Positions 4,455-5,095 of a stretch of 5,095 nt of DNA are shown piece after piece. The notes beneath the pieces were generated by a model. That model did no database searches and was not told where the DNA came from. It saw nothing but the letters and a program-made list of their open reading frames with translations. The translations under genes and the position numbers were made by a program. Position 1 is the stretch's first letter. Each line of letters begins with the position of its first letter. Source of the DNA: JANNVK01 sp031414415 (GTDB lineage Bacteria; Acidobacteriota; Blastocatellia; Pyrinomonadales; Pyrinomonadaceae); contig JANNVK010000013.1 in the NCBI GenBank assembly GCA_031414415.1, positions 1 through 5,095 of the forward strand, given 5' to 3'.

Positions 4455-5095
4455 ATTTATCACAGAGCAACTTAAATATTTGTTCTCGAAGTTCGTTAGC
4501 ATTGATACTGCCGTCATTTCGTTGTTTGATTAAAGCACCCAAGTCTGCACCGGCTTGTGTTCCTGCTAGTTCCGACACCGCCTCAGCTCTTCTGTTGGGG
4601 TCAGCATCACTGTCGCGTTGAGCTGTATCGCTATAGTCCTGATAAAGTTTGGCTAAACCTACTTCGAGCAACACACTTGCGGCTCCTCCGAGAATGTGTC
4701 TGTATGCACCAGCACCTTGTCCATTCTGTATGAATTCAACTCGAAAACCGCTAACGCCCCGTTGACTAAGGCTGTTTAGGTTAGTGGCAAATGTCTTTCC
4801 GATTCTTGCTTTAGAAAACGTGTATCGGTTTATTCTCGGTTCAATCAATCCAGTCAACCAATCAACAAAATTGTTACAATCACTTCGATCCTCCGGAGGA
4901 GACTCGTTACCACCAATCCCGCCTCCACCAAATCCGCCATAATCACCACCGGTTATTGATCCGCCACCACTACTGCCGATTCCGTCATCATACCAATATC
5001 GGTCGATATATTGCGTGCAGTGCGTCGAGCCATCGCCCCAAACAACGCAACCAAGTCCCCGAGGAACATCGTAATACCTAAGTTGCAAACCACTC
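4453..5095 (-). CDS. C-terminal tip of an Rhs protein (putative toxin domain), N-terminal part beyond the right edge
   Basis: The reading frame is open to the right edge, and its first codons read SGL (bases 5094-5086). This is the end of the DPSGL core motif seen in the two other modules, so the gene continues off the window and the TTG at 5088 is the motif's Leu, not a start. The 210 residues after it contain a short strand-like segment with two cysteines (tip residues 13 and 23), a very Gly-rich linker (about 35-60), Cys70, and then a mainly helical domain from NNFVDWLTGLIEPRI to the end, with the last cysteine at 208 (LLCDK). The helical domain has an AGAYRHILGGAAS segment and a later AEAVSELAGTQAGADLGALI segment. 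A His in a helix followed by an acidic, Gly-spaced helix loosely recalls compact helical domains at other Rhs ends, but I cannot name the family or catalysis. Unlike the other tips it has no long membrane-like stretch. The exported gene starts 11 nt downstream. Confidence 0.8.
   Translation of the reverse strand, partial: SGLQLRYYDVPRGLGCVVWGDGSTHCTQYIDRYWYDDGIGSSGGGSITGGDYGGFGGGGIGGNESPPEDRSDCNNFVDWLTGLIEPRINRYTFSKARIGKTFATNLNSLSQRGVSGFRVEFIQNGQGAGAYRHILGGAASVLLEVGLAKLYQDYSDTAQRDSDADPNRRAEAVSELAGTQAGADLGALIKQRNDGSINANELREQIFKLLCDK

Noticed and set aside
1..5095. Mobile element carrying the modules
   Set aside because: No transposase, integrase, terminal inverted repeats or tRNA gene is visible. 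Rearrangement is adequately explained by homologous cores.

Overview
All recognisable genes in this window lie on the minus strand, so the locus reads from the right edge to the left. It is a head-to-tail array of Rhs (YD-repeat) 3' ends. Each module has a stretch of Rhs core ending in DPSGL, a unique C-terminal tip of about 174-210 residues (a toxin-like domain), a small unrelated gene directly downstream that is probably its immunity gene, and then the next truncated Rhs core. Layout, right to left: tip A (5085-4453, its core cut off by the window edge) with a small exported, possibly lipoprotein gene (4441-4046); core plus tip B (about 4016-2676) with a three-helix membrane protein (2587-2243); core plus tip C (about 2170-527) with a two-helix membrane protein (499-233); and a last core fragment (about 164-1) that runs off the left edge.

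The core wording is the style I associate with Rhs proteins of Acidobacteriota, class Blastocatellia (Pyrinomonadales-like). Typical phrases are a GLNHTWFRKNENRAGRWTSP segment, NPQSFNRY and DPSGL. This is a lineage inference from memory, not a search. The small genes look clearly more AT-rich than the cores, as expected for acquired toxin/immunity cassettes.

The arrangement matches the established picture of orphan rhs-CT/immunity modules left behind when a new tip displaces the old one on a full-length rhs gene. The orphan cores have no convincing start sites, begin at different points of the core, and stay open over hundreds of codons, so they can act as homology for recombination back onto a parental gene. 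The parental gene is expected to the right of the window.

The most notable observation is that the three tips, otherwise unlike in sequence, share one plan. Each has exactly four cysteines: two in a short segment just after DPSGL, then a Gly/Pro/Asp-rich linker, a third at tip residue 68-73, and a fourth near the C-terminus. Two tips carry a Gly/Ala-rich hydrophobic stretch and are followed by multi-span membrane proteins. The third is soluble-looking and is followed by an exported protein. This suggests an exported, possibly disulfide-stabilised toxin family acting at the envelope. No RNA genes, transposases, CRISPR arrays or convincing terminators were seen.
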